From Candidatus Merdinaster equi (GTDB lineage: Bacteria; Bacillota; Clostridia; Lachnospirales; Lachnospiraceae), in the NCBI GenBank assembly GCA_018064935.1, contig JAGHUF010000096.1:1-33726 (forward strand): a DNA stretch of 33,726 nucleotides. Direction: 5' to 3'. The translations under genes were made by a program, and so were the position numbers. The notes under the pieces were generated by a model. That model did no database searches, was not told the DNA's origin, and was given only the letters and a program-made list of their open reading frames with translations. Shown here one piece after another: positions 8,258 to 15,547 of the stretch (position 1 is its first letter; every line of letters begins with the position of its first letter).

Positions 8258-9269
8258 AACCACCTGCGATATAACGAAAGAACAGAATACAAAAGAACAG
8301 AATACAAAAGAACAGAACACGAAAGAGCAAAATGCACACAAAAAAGGTGATACCAACAAAGAGGTAAACTGCCGGAAGGTGAAGAAAAAGAAGGGCATTA
8401 GGTTATGGATTCAGCTCTTATGGACAGCAATTACCAATGGCTATGTAATCGGTTTTGTTGAAGGAAAAATCTTTAAGGGATCTTCAAAGCAATTCTGTGT
8501 TCCGGGATTAAACTGCTATTCCTGCCCGGGAGCGACATTTTCGTGCCCGATAGGATCGCTTATGGCGACGCTGAATGCTAGGCAGTTTCATTTTGCTTTT
8601 TATATAGTAGGTTTTCTGATGTTCTTTGGAAGCCTATTCGGAAGATTTGTGTGCGGATCTTTATGCCCATTTGGCTTGGTACAGGATCTGCTATATAAAA
8701 TTCCATTTCCTTTTAAGCGGAAGAACATGCCAGGGCATAAGGCTCTAAAATGGCTAAAATATGTAGTTCTCGTTGTGGTTGTGTTTCTCATGGGAAGCCT
8801 TATCAGCGATGCAACGGGACTTGGGCAACCATGGTTCTGCGAGTATATTTGCCCATCTGGTACTTTGATAGCAGGAATTCCGCTTGTAGCCATGAATGAA
8901 GGGCTTCAGGCGGCAGCAGGATTTAGATTCGCTCTTAAACTTGCAATATTGATAGTCATATTGCTGCTGTCTGTTGTATACTACAGACCATTTTGTAAGT
9001 ATCTGTGCCCATTAGGTGCATTATATGGATTGTTCAACCCTGTGGCTTTTTACCGCTTTGAAGTCGACAAAGAAAAATGTGTAGGTTGCGGTGCTTGTCA
9101 GAAAGCCTGCAGGATGGACATTCCCGTATATCTTAAGCCTAATTCACTAGATTGTATCAGGTGCGGAGATTGTAAAAGAGCCTGTCCTAAGGGGGCGATT
9201 GGAAGAGCTAAGATATTGCCAATCAATTCGTCAAAAAGTTCTGCTGTAGAAAAGAAGAATAATCAGTAG
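8250..9269 (+). CDS. NapH-like polytopic membrane 4Fe-4S protein
   Basis: 339-residue membrane protein with several hydrophobic helices and many cysteines. Pairs lie at or near membrane edges: C83/C89/C92/C99, C135/C139 (VCGSLCPFG), C197/C201 (CEYICPSG) and C249/C253 (CKYLCPLG). A C-terminal two-cluster ferredoxin domain follows, with CxxCxxCxxxC at C277-C287 and C302-C312. The layout resembles NapH, CcoG/RdxA and YccM proteins that relay electrons across or along the membrane. The only plausible early start is TTG at 8250, overlapping the CXXC gene, with GGAG about 10 bases upstream; GTG at 8379 is an alternative that would drop the polar N-terminus. That N-terminus holds four K-E-Q-N-T units. 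As last gene of the redox cluster it is a candidate electron donor to the CXXC peptide and the TlpA-like proteins (inference). Confidence 0.88.
   Translation: MDKTTCDITKEQNTKEQNTKEQNTKEQNAHKKGDTNKEVNCRKVKKKKGIRLWIQLLWTAITNGYVIGFVEGKIFKGSSKQFCVPGLNCYSCPGATFSCPIGSLMATLNARQFHFAFYIVGFLMFFGSLFGRFVCGSLCPFGLVQDLLYKIPFPFKRKNMPGHKALKWLKYVVLVVVVFLMGSLISDATGLGQPWFCEYICPSGTLIAGIPLVAMNEGLQAAAGFRFALKLAILIVILLLSVVYYRPFCKYLCPLGALYGLFNPVAFYRFEVDKEKCVGCGACQKACRMDIPVYLKPNSLDCIRCGDCKRACPKGAIGRAKILPINSSKSSAVEKKNNQ
8277..8336 (+). repeat. In-frame 15-bp tandem repeat (K-E-Q-N-T x4)
   Basis: Four copies of aaagaacagaataca, the last two diverged, encode K-E-Q-N-T three times then K-E-Q-N-A in the cytoplasmic N-terminal tail of the Fe-S protein. 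The open frame this creates on the opposite strand is an artefact. Confidence 0.85.
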
Positions 9270-9298
9270 AATTATTAAGCTAAAACTAACAAATTGGC

Positions 9299-9327
9299 TT
9301 GCACATATTTGTACAATATGTTAAAGT
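9299..9327 (+). promoter_or_regulatory. Candidate promoter of the ACT-hom-ask unit
   Basis: TTGCAC (9299-9304), a 17-bp spacer and TAAAGT (9322-9327) preceded by T-G-T give an extended -10 promoter. A start near 9334 would leave a leader of about 89 bases. Confidence 0.4.
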
Positions 9328-9333
9328 GTTCAG

Positions 9334-9422
9334 TGTTGGCGAACAGTTGTCCGCGCGACACGTACAAAAAGCAGAAAATCCGTAGTGAGCGGACATAAGG
9401 TGCGAAAGGCAGTCAGTCTGGT
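9334..9422 (+). promoter_or_regulatory. Structured leader upstream of the ACT-domain gene
   Basis: TGTT/AACA (9334-9337, 9342-9345) closes a small hairpin, and GTCCGC (9349-9354) pairs perfectly with GCGGAC (9389-9394) around a 34-base loop. GC content is locally higher than in flanking DNA. No T-tract, T-box motif or known lysine, SAM or threonine control element was recognised. The nearest ribosome-site-like stretch, AAGG at 9406-9409, is unusually far (13 bases) from the ATG. Confidence 0.3.
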
Positions 9423-9869
9423 ATGGATAAACAGAGCGAATACTATGTAGTTAAAAAGCATGCGCTTCCGGAAGTTCTACTAAAAGTGGTTGAAGCCAAG
9501 AAGCTGATTGAATCAGGAAAGGTTTCTTCAGTACAAGAGGCATCGGAATTGCTTGATATTAGTAGGAGCTCATTTTATAAGTACAAGGATGATATTTTTC
9601 CGTTCCACGATTCAGCTGAAGGTACGACAATTACGTTGATCTTTCAGATGGATGATGAACCGGGTTTACTGTCGGAGGTGCTCAAATCTGTTGCAGGCTA
9701 TGGTGGGAATATTCTTACAATTCATCAGAGCATTCCGATTAGTGGCGTTGCAACATTGACATTAAGTATTCAAATTCTTGAGAGCACTGGTGATGTTTCA
9801 GCCATGGTCGAAGAAATAGAAAACCTTCGAGGCGTTCATTATGTGAAGATTGTTGGACGTGAAAGTTAA
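9423..9869 (+). CDS. ACT-domain protein, UPF0735/PheB family
   Basis: 148-residue cytoplasmic protein. The N-terminal half has the family pattern YYVVKKHALPEVLLKVVEAK and a helix-turn-helix-like segment (VQEASELLDISRSSFYKYKD). The C-terminal half (about residues 65-145) is an ACT domain, the amino-acid-binding fold that regulates enzymes of amino-acid synthesis. In Bacillus the homologue PheB lies beside a phenylalanine gene; here it sits 31 bases before homoserine dehydrogenase. A role as an amino-acid-responsive regulator of the aspartate pathway is therefore plausible but inferred. No upstream in-frame start exists before a TAA at 9396. The regulatory ligand and any DNA-binding ability are unproven. 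Confidence 0.88.
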   Translation: MDKQSEYYVVKKHALPEVLLKVVEAKKLIESGKVSSVQEASELLDISRSSFYKYKDDIFPFHDSAEGTTITLIFQMDDEPGLLSEVLKSVAGYGGNILTIHQSIPISGVATLTLSIQILESTGDVSAMVEEIENLRGVHYVKIVGRES

Positions 9870-9900
9870 GGAATTTATGTAGAAAAAGGAGTAACACAAA

Positions 9901-11097
9901 ATGATTAACGTAGCAGTTTTAGGATACGGAAATATTGGCGGAGGAGTTGTTGATGTAATTGAGACCAATCATGATCTTATTGCAGCCAGGTTAGGTGAAG
10001 ATATACGTGTAAAGTATGTTCTTGACCTTCGCGAGTTCCCAGGAGACAAGCATGAGGATATTCTTGTTCATGATTTTTCTATAATTGAAAATGATCCTGA
10101 AATTGATATTGTATGTGAAACAATGGGAGGAACAGGAGCAGCATATACATTCAGCAAGGCATGTCTTCTTGCAGGCAAAAATGTATGTACCTCAAATAAG
10201 GCCTGTGTAGCTGCATATGGTCCTGAACTTATTAGAATTGCAAAAGAGAAGAACGTTAACTATCTGTTTGAGGCAAGTGTTGGTGGAGGTATTCCAATTA
10301 TCAGACCACTCAATGAATGCCTTCAGCAGGAGAAGATAGAGTCTATCATCGGTATTGTAAATGGAACTACCAACTATATGCTTACCAAGATGGCCAAAGA
10401 GGGAGCATCTTATGAGGATGTATTGAAAGAGGCTCAGGACAAGGGATACGCAGAGAAGGATCCTACAGCAGATGTTGAAGGACATGATGCAGGACGTAAG
10501 ATTGCAATTCTTACTTCGCTGATGACAGGTAAGAACGTAGTATTCGAAGATTTATATTGCGAGGGAATATCTAAGATAACTGCAGAGGATTTCAAATACG
10601 CATCAAAAGTTGGAAGAAGCATTAAGTTGTTTGCAAGAAGCACAGATGTAAATGGTAAGGTTCTTGCTATGGTAGCTCCTTACATGATTGATAATAATCA
10701 TCCACTTTTTGCTGTTAACGATGTATTCAACGCGATTCTTGTTCATGGAAACTGCCTTGATGATGCAATGTTCTATGGACGCGGAGCTGGTAAGCTTCCA
10801 ACAGCAAGTGCGGTTGTAGCTGATGTGATTGAGATGGCAAGAAATCTTCATAATAATCTTCCTATTGCATGGTCTGATGAGAAGGCTGAGCTTGCGTCAC
10901 ATGAAGAAGCAGTCAGCAGATTCTTTGTAAGAGTTAAGCAGGGTAGCGATGTTTCTGCATTTGGCAGCTGTGAAACAATTGATGCAGGCATTTCTGGAGA
11001 GTGCGCAGTAATAACAGGCGCAATGAGTGAAAAGGAATACCTTGAGAAGGCTGCTAAAGTAAGTGGAATTATCAAGATGATCAGAGTTGAGGCATAA
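9901..11097 (+). CDS. hom: Homoserine dehydrogenase
   Basis: 398-residue cytoplasmic enzyme that reduces aspartate semialdehyde to homoserine with NAD(P)H, the branch point to threonine and methionine. The N-terminal nucleotide-binding fold shows GYGNIGGGVVDVIE at residues 7-20. The signature DKGYAEKDPTADVEGHDAGRK at about 179-199 carries the conserved catalytic aspartate and lysine. The last 65 or so residues resemble a short ACT-like regulatory domain. The ATG at 9901 has AAAGGAG at good spacing. It is followed by aspartate kinase, the first enzyme of the same pathway; thrB and thrC are not adjacent. Translation may be coupled to regulation through the upstream ACT protein, but this is inference. 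Confidence 0.97.
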   Translation: MINVAVLGYGNIGGGVVDVIETNHDLIAARLGEDIRVKYVLDLREFPGDKHEDILVHDFSIIENDPEIDIVCETMGGTGAAYTFSKACLLAGKNVCTSNKACVAAYGPELIRIAKEKNVNYLFEASVGGGIPIIRPLNECLQQEKIESIIGIVNGTTNYMLTKMAKEGASYEDVLKEAQDKGYAEKDPTADVEGHDAGRKIAILTSLMTGKNVVFEDLYCEGISKITAEDFKYASKVGRSIKLFARSTDVNGKVLAMVAPYMIDNNHPLFAVNDVFNAILVHGNCLDDAMFYGRGAGKLPTASAVVADVIEMARNLHNNLPIAWSDEKAELASHEEAVSRFFVRVKQGSDVSAFGSCETIDAGISGECAVITGAMSEKEYLEKAAKVSGIIKMIRVEA

Positions 11098-11164
11098 AAT
11101 AAGCGAATTATAGCGATTATTAATATAGAGTGATTACGTGAAAAAGTGAGGAGAAAAAGGAAAA

Positions 11165-12484
11165 ATGATTAAGGTTGTAAAATTTGGTGGAAGCTCACTT
11201 GCCAGTGCAGCACAGTTTGAAAAGGTTGGAAGTATTATTAAAAGTGATGAGAACCGTAAATATGTGGTTCCATCTGCTCCAGGAAAGCGTTTTTCAGAAG
11301 ATACAAAGGTTACAGATATGTTATATGCCTGCTATAAGGCAGCTTCTGAAGGAAAGCCATATTCAGACGTTCTTGCCAGCATCAAGGAGAGATATCAGGA
11401 AATTATAGATGGCCTTAAATTAGACATCTCACTCGAGGAAGATTTTAATACAATCAAGAAGAATTTTGAGAACAAAGCCGGATCTGATTATGCAGCCAGC
11501 AGAGGCGAATTCTTAAACGGTAAGCTTATGGCATGCTACCTTGGATATGAGTTCATTGATTCTGCAGAAGTTATCATTTTTGATGAGGAGGGTAATTTCC
11601 TCGCTGAGGAGACAAATGAAGTTCTAGGAAAACGCCTCAAGGATATTGAGAGAGCCGTTATTCCCGGTTTTTATGGTGCGAAGAAGGATGGAACAGTTAA
11701 GACTTTCTCAAGAGGCGGTTCGGATGTTACCGGCTCAATTGTAGCTAGAGCATCAAAAGCTGATGTATACGAGAACTGGACAGATGTATCAGGATTCCTG
11801 ATTACTGATCCTAGAATTATAGATAATCCTGTTGGAATTGATACCATTACTTACAGAGAGCTTCGTGAGTTGTCATATATGGGTGCAACTGTTCTTCATG
11901 AGGACGCTATTTTCCCTGTTCGTAAGGCAGGAATCCCAGTTAACATTCGTAATACAAATAAGCCAGATGATCAGGGAACTTGGATTGTTGAAAGTACATG
12001 CCAGAAGCCTAAGTACGTTATCACTGGTATTGCAGGTAAGAAGGGCTTCTGCTCTATAAATATTGAGAAGGACATGATGAATGCAGAGATTGGATTCGGA
12101 AGAAAAGTCCTTGAAGTGTTTGAAGAGAATGGCATTTCATTCGAGCATATGCCATCTGGTATTGATACACTTACTGTATACGTTCACCAGAGCGAGTTTA
12201 TGGAAAAAGAGCAGAAGGTGCTTGCAGGAATTCATAAACTGACAGCTCCTGACACTATTGAAATGGAAGCTGATCTTGCACTAATTGCAGTAGTTGGACG
12301 TGGAATGAAGGCTACAAGAGGAACGGCAGGACGTATTTTCTCTGCACTTGCTCATGCAAACGTGAATGTTAAGATGATTGATCAGGGATCATCTGAGCTT
12401 AATATCATCATCGGTGTTAAGAATGAGGACTTTGATACTGCAATCAAAGCAATTTACAATATCTTCGTTTTATCACAGCTGTAA
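11165..12484 (+). CDS. Aspartate kinase
   Basis: 439-residue monofunctional aspartokinase that phosphorylates aspartate in the first step to lysine, threonine and methionine. The N-terminal kinase motif KFGGSSLASAAQFEKV starts at residue 6 and the KTFSRGGSDVTGSIVA substrate/ATP motif is at about 178. Two ACT domains make up the C-terminal third, with VVGRGMKATRGTAGRIFSAL and NVKMIDQGSSELNIII, so feedback inhibition by lysine and/or threonine is expected. The ATG at 11165 has GAGGAGAAAAAGG upstream. It lies 67 bases after hom and is probably in the same transcript. The paralogue type (LysC- or ThrA-like sensitivity) cannot be set from sequence, so no symbol is given. Confidence 0.96.
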   Translation: MIKVVKFGGSSLASAAQFEKVGSIIKSDENRKYVVPSAPGKRFSEDTKVTDMLYACYKAASEGKPYSDVLASIKERYQEIIDGLKLDISLEEDFNTIKKNFENKAGSDYAASRGEFLNGKLMACYLGYEFIDSAEVIIFDEEGNFLAEETNEVLGKRLKDIERAVIPGFYGAKKDGTVKTFSRGGSDVTGSIVARASKADVYENWTDVSGFLITDPRIIDNPVGIDTITYRELRELSYMGATVLHEDAIFPVRKAGIPVNIRNTNKPDDQGTWIVESTCQKPKYVITGIAGKKGFCSINIEKDMMNAEIGFGRKVLEVFEENGISFEHMPSGIDTLTVYVHQSEFMEKEQKVLAGIHKLTAPDTIEMEADLALIAVVGRGMKATRGTAGRIFSALAHANVNVKMIDQGSSELNIIIGVKNEDFDTAIKAIYNIFVLSQL

Positions 12485-12508
12485 AAAACAGCCAGAAAGA
12501 GGTGCGTA

Positions 12509-13747
12509 ATGGAAAGAGTTATGAAGAATATGGCATGCAAGCTTGTGGCAGTATTTGTCGCAGTTGCATGTGTGATAACCAGTATAAATCTTACAGAGAT
12601 TAAGAGTGAGGCTGCTGGAGAGGTTAAGAAAATAACTACCATGGAATGTTCAGTGTGGTCTAAACCTTCTACCAAGCCGGAATACAGAGTTAAGAAGATT
12701 CCAGCAGGATATACCGTATCGGTTTATCCCACTCCTGTGAAGAGCAAGGATGGAGATGGCAAGACGTTCTACAAAACTACAAAGGGCTGTTATATCCTCT
12801 GTAAATGTTTTGATGGAACAGGAGCAGGAAATGTTCCTACTGGTGGTAATGTGGTAAAAGAAACCTACAAGACACCATACAGTACAGCTAATGTGACCTT
12901 GGTGCCTGGCACGGCGTACGGAAAGAGTGCGAAATACTTCTTTGCAGATTATAAGGGCGTGCCTTCATATGTGGCTATTACTTTTTATGTCAATTCAAAG
13001 GGCGGTACTGCCAAGCTTAAATATGAGAGAAATCCTATAGTTCTTCCTGCCGGTATGCCAATTTATGTATGGGGATATACCACTGACGGATATTATATCT
13101 GCGGAAAGAACCCAAGGCTCATTGGAATGGAATATTGTGATGATGAGTTTGCGCTGGTTGCAATGGGACAGCTCACAGAGAGTGTTCCCGCAAAACTGGC
13201 TGATCCAAACAACTTTGTAAATAAGAATTCTAAAAAGGATCCAAACACTGAATCATATGGCCAGTACACATTTGCATATGATTTCACCCCTGCTAAGTAT
13301 TACTGTAGTTATCTTCAGCAGGCCGGCTACAACGCATATATGATTGGCGGACAGAAGTATGCTGGTGGTGGAGAACAGTTCTGGGCAACTGATGTTAAGA
13401 AGCTGTCTAATTCACAGCCTTCTGGAGAGTATGTATTCATGAAATATGACGGACTTGGATATGATGGCACCCTGAACAGACTGAAGGTGTGTCTCGATGA
13501 AAGTCTGGTGATGGAACCTGATGCAGAGAGCGTAGTTCTGACTGTTCCAATCAATGAATTTACACCAGCTCAGTTCAAGAGCCTCAGAAAAGAAGTTTAT
13601 AATTATGCCGTATCAAAATATGGTAACAGAGTGAAAATTGGTGCAGACCGTCTATGGGGAATTGAGTGGTATAGCAGCCCTGATACTTCACAGTATTCAT
13701 ATAGAGAGGGAGTATATTATCACTTTTCAATTGGCCTTCAGAAATAA
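12509..13747 (+). CDS. Secreted protein of unknown function
   Basis: 412 residues. The ATG at 12509 has AAAGAGGTG upstream; M5 and M8 are alternative starts. A signal peptide is clear: basic start, hydrophobic core at about residues 9-28 and a possible cleavage near S-E-A-A (33-36). No lipobox, cell-wall sorting motif or later membrane helix is seen, so it is probably released or loosely wall-bound. Residues 45-100 (MECSVWSKPSTKPEYRVKKI and on) resemble a small SH3-like beta domain. The rest is rich in Tyr, Gly and Lys, with aromatic-rich segments (VYYHFSIGLQK at the end) suggesting beta structure. I recognise no catalytic motif. It sits between aspartate kinase and a lipid/polysaccharide flippase, 18 bases before the latter, which hints at the cell envelope but proves nothing. 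Confidence 0.8.
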   Translation: MERVMKNMACKLVAVFVAVACVITSINLTEIKSEAAGEVKKITTMECSVWSKPSTKPEYRVKKIPAGYTVSVYPTPVKSKDGDGKTFYKTTKGCYILCKCFDGTGAGNVPTGGNVVKETYKTPYSTANVTLVPGTAYGKSAKYFFADYKGVPSYVAITFYVNSKGGTAKLKYERNPIVLPAGMPIYVWGYTTDGYYICGKNPRLIGMEYCDDEFALVAMGQLTESVPAKLADPNNFVNKNSKKDPNTESYGQYTFAYDFTPAKYYCSYLQQAGYNAYMIGGQKYAGGGEQFWATDVKKLSNSQPSGEYVFMKYDGLGYDGTLNRLKVCLDESLVMEPDAESVVLTVPINEFTPAQFKSLRKEVYNYAVSKYGNRVKIGADRLWGIEWYSSPDTSQYSYREGVYYHFSIGLQK

Positions 13748-13765
13748 GTACGCTGCCACGAAAAA

Positions 13766-15487
13766 ATGAGTAAAGAAACACAGACAAACATTGTTAAACA
13801 GGCTGGTGTTCTGGCAGCTGCCGGAATATTGGTAAAAATAATAGGCATTCTGTACAGAAGTCCTTTGACAGGGCTTATAGGTGATGAAGGAAATGGCTAT
13901 TACAGCTCGGCCTATAACATATACATCATTATTCTGATGTTGTCATCCTATAACATTCCTGCGGCAGTTTCCAAGCTGATTGCTGAAAAGCTTGCCCTTA
14001 AGGAATATAGGAATGCTCACCGTGTATTTCTCGTATCGCTTGTATATGTAATGGTCATGGGTGTTATTGCTGCATTTGTTCTCTACATGGGAGCAGAGTT
14101 GTTTGTAGGACATAATGCGGCGAGCGTTCTGAGGGTGTTTGCTCCAACTATAATTATATTTGGACCACTTGGAGCTCTTAGAGGATATTTCCAGGCACAT
14201 CATACGATGACGCCTACATCCATATCACAAATATTTGAGCAAGTGTTTAATGCCGGGATATCTATCCTTGCTGCATTTATTTTCACTGGAGCTGTTGGTG
14301 GAATGACCAAAGCTGCAAGAGAGAGTACATTTGCTGGAGATGCAGGCCTTCTGTCAACTGCATCTGCATTTGTTCTGGGGGAATCGGCAGCCAGAACCAC
14401 AGATACCCAGAGGGCTGTATCGGGTGCTGCAGGATCTGCACTTGGAACGGGAGCCGGAGTTTTGGTGGCTGCTATTTTCATGGGGTATATGTACTACAGG
14501 AGAAGAAAGCAGTTCAGAACGGAGATTGCACTTGATAAGCAGTCAGTTGTTCTTCCATATAAGGCCATTCTCAAGCAGATGATCCTGATGGTTACACCAA
14601 TTCTTTTGTCCAATTTTATTTACAATTTCTGCAATACCCTAAATCAGAGTATTTATTTCGGTATATTGCGCGGTGTCAAAGGAATATCAGAAGCGGAAGC
14701 TTCAACCATGTTCGGAATATATGCGGGCAAGGCGTCGATTATCGTAAATGTTCCAATTGCAATTGCTGCAGCTATGAGTTCGGTTATGATTCCGGCGGTT
14801 TCTGCGGCATATGCTCATAAGAATATGGAGGAGATAAAAGAGAAGATTTCAACAGCGATAAGAGTCACAATGCTTGTTGCAATTCCATCAGCTGTAGGTC
14901 TGTTTGCTCTGGCAAAACCAGTGACACAGCTCCTGTTTCCGCAGAAGGTATCTCTGGATGCTGCATCAAGCCTTCTTATGGGGCTGGCAATTACAGTAGT
15001 GTTCTTCAGTATTTCAACCATTACCAATGCAGTATTGCAGGGAATGGGTAAGGTAAATAAGCCGGTAGTTAATTCGGCTATATCATTAGTAATACAGGCA
15101 GTGGTTTTGACGCTATTACTTCTGCTCACAAACTTTAATCTGTACGCGCTTGTAATTGCTTCTATTCTGTATTCAGCGCTGATGGTATATTTGAATTCAA
15201 AGGCCATATATAAAGAGACGGGATATAAGCAGGAGATTAGAAAGACGTTTGTTCTTCCATTTGTTGCGGCGGCAATAATGGGCGTAGTTGCTTTCTTTGT
15301 TTATTTCCTTGTGAACCTTCTTGTAAGGACCAATGTTATTGCATTTATTCTGGCTGTAGGAGTTGCCGTTATGGTGTACTTCGCTGTGCTGATTATGATT
15401 GGCGGAGCTACAGAGGCTGATTTGAAGAGATTCCCGAAGGGAGCGCTGATAATTAAGCTGGCTAAGAAAGTGAAAATATTGAAATAG
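13766..15487 (+). CDS. MOP-superfamily flippase (polysaccharide biosynthesis/SpoVB/MurJ-like)
   Basis: 573-residue integral membrane protein with roughly 14 predicted helices. The N-terminus (QAGVLAAAGILVKIIGILYR, then GNGYYSSAYNIY) is typical of the SpoVB/YtgP/MurJ-like branch of the MATE/MOP superfamily, which flips undecaprenyl-linked precursors across the cytoplasmic membrane. The exact substrate (lipid II, teichoic acid or capsular units) cannot be assigned. At about residues 178-225 there is an Ala/Ser/Thr-rich stretch between helices that looks longer than I expect for the family. The ribosome site before the ATG at 13766 is weak. It is the last gene of its unit and is followed at once by a bidirectional terminator. 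Confidence 0.9.
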   Translation: MSKETQTNIVKQAGVLAAAGILVKIIGILYRSPLTGLIGDEGNGYYSSAYNIYIIILMLSSYNIPAAVSKLIAEKLALKEYRNAHRVFLVSLVYVMVMGVIAAFVLYMGAELFVGHNAASVLRVFAPTIIIFGPLGALRGYFQAHHTMTPTSISQIFEQVFNAGISILAAFIFTGAVGGMTKAARESTFAGDAGLLSTASAFVLGESAARTTDTQRAVSGAAGSALGTGAGVLVAAIFMGYMYYRRRKQFRTEIALDKQSVVLPYKAILKQMILMVTPILLSNFIYNFCNTLNQSIYFGILRGVKGISEAEASTMFGIYAGKASIIVNVPIAIAAAMSSVMIPAVSAAYAHKNMEEIKEKISTAIRVTMLVAIPSAVGLFALAKPVTQLLFPQKVSLDAASSLLMGLAITVVFFSISTITNAVLQGMGKVNKPVVNSAISLVIQAVVLTLLLLLTNFNLYALVIASILYSALMVYLNSKAIYKETGYKQEIRKTFVLPFVAAAIMGVVAFFVYFLVNLLVRTNVIAFILAVGVAVMVYFAVLIMIGGATEADLKRFPKGALIIKLAKKVKILK

Positions 15488-15512
15488 AAAAATAATAAAA
15501 AAGTAGAGATAA

Positions 15513-15547
15513 AAAAGCGGCTCTGAGTACTACTCAGAGTCGCTTTT
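15513..15547. terminator. Bidirectional terminator between converging genes
   Basis: A 17-base arm (15513-15529) pairs with 15531-15547 with one G-T wobble and almost no loop. The + strand side has only four T; the - strand side has a run of six, so it looks stronger for the - strand gene. The stem contains that gene's stop codon (15530-15532). Confidence 0.85.

Noticed and set aside
8162-8398. Opposite-strand frame with C-S-F-V-F repeats
   Set aside because: It is the reverse reading of the K-E-Q-N-T tandem repeat and lacks a ribosome site.
9294-9317. Sigma-54-like TTGGC...TTGTA sequence
   Set aside because: The required GG and GC doublets are not at the correct 10-base separation.
9318-9398. 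26-codon leader peptide before the ACT gene
   Set aside because: No ribosome site, its ATG is upstream of the predicted start, and it has no run of threonine, methionine or lysine codons for attenuation.
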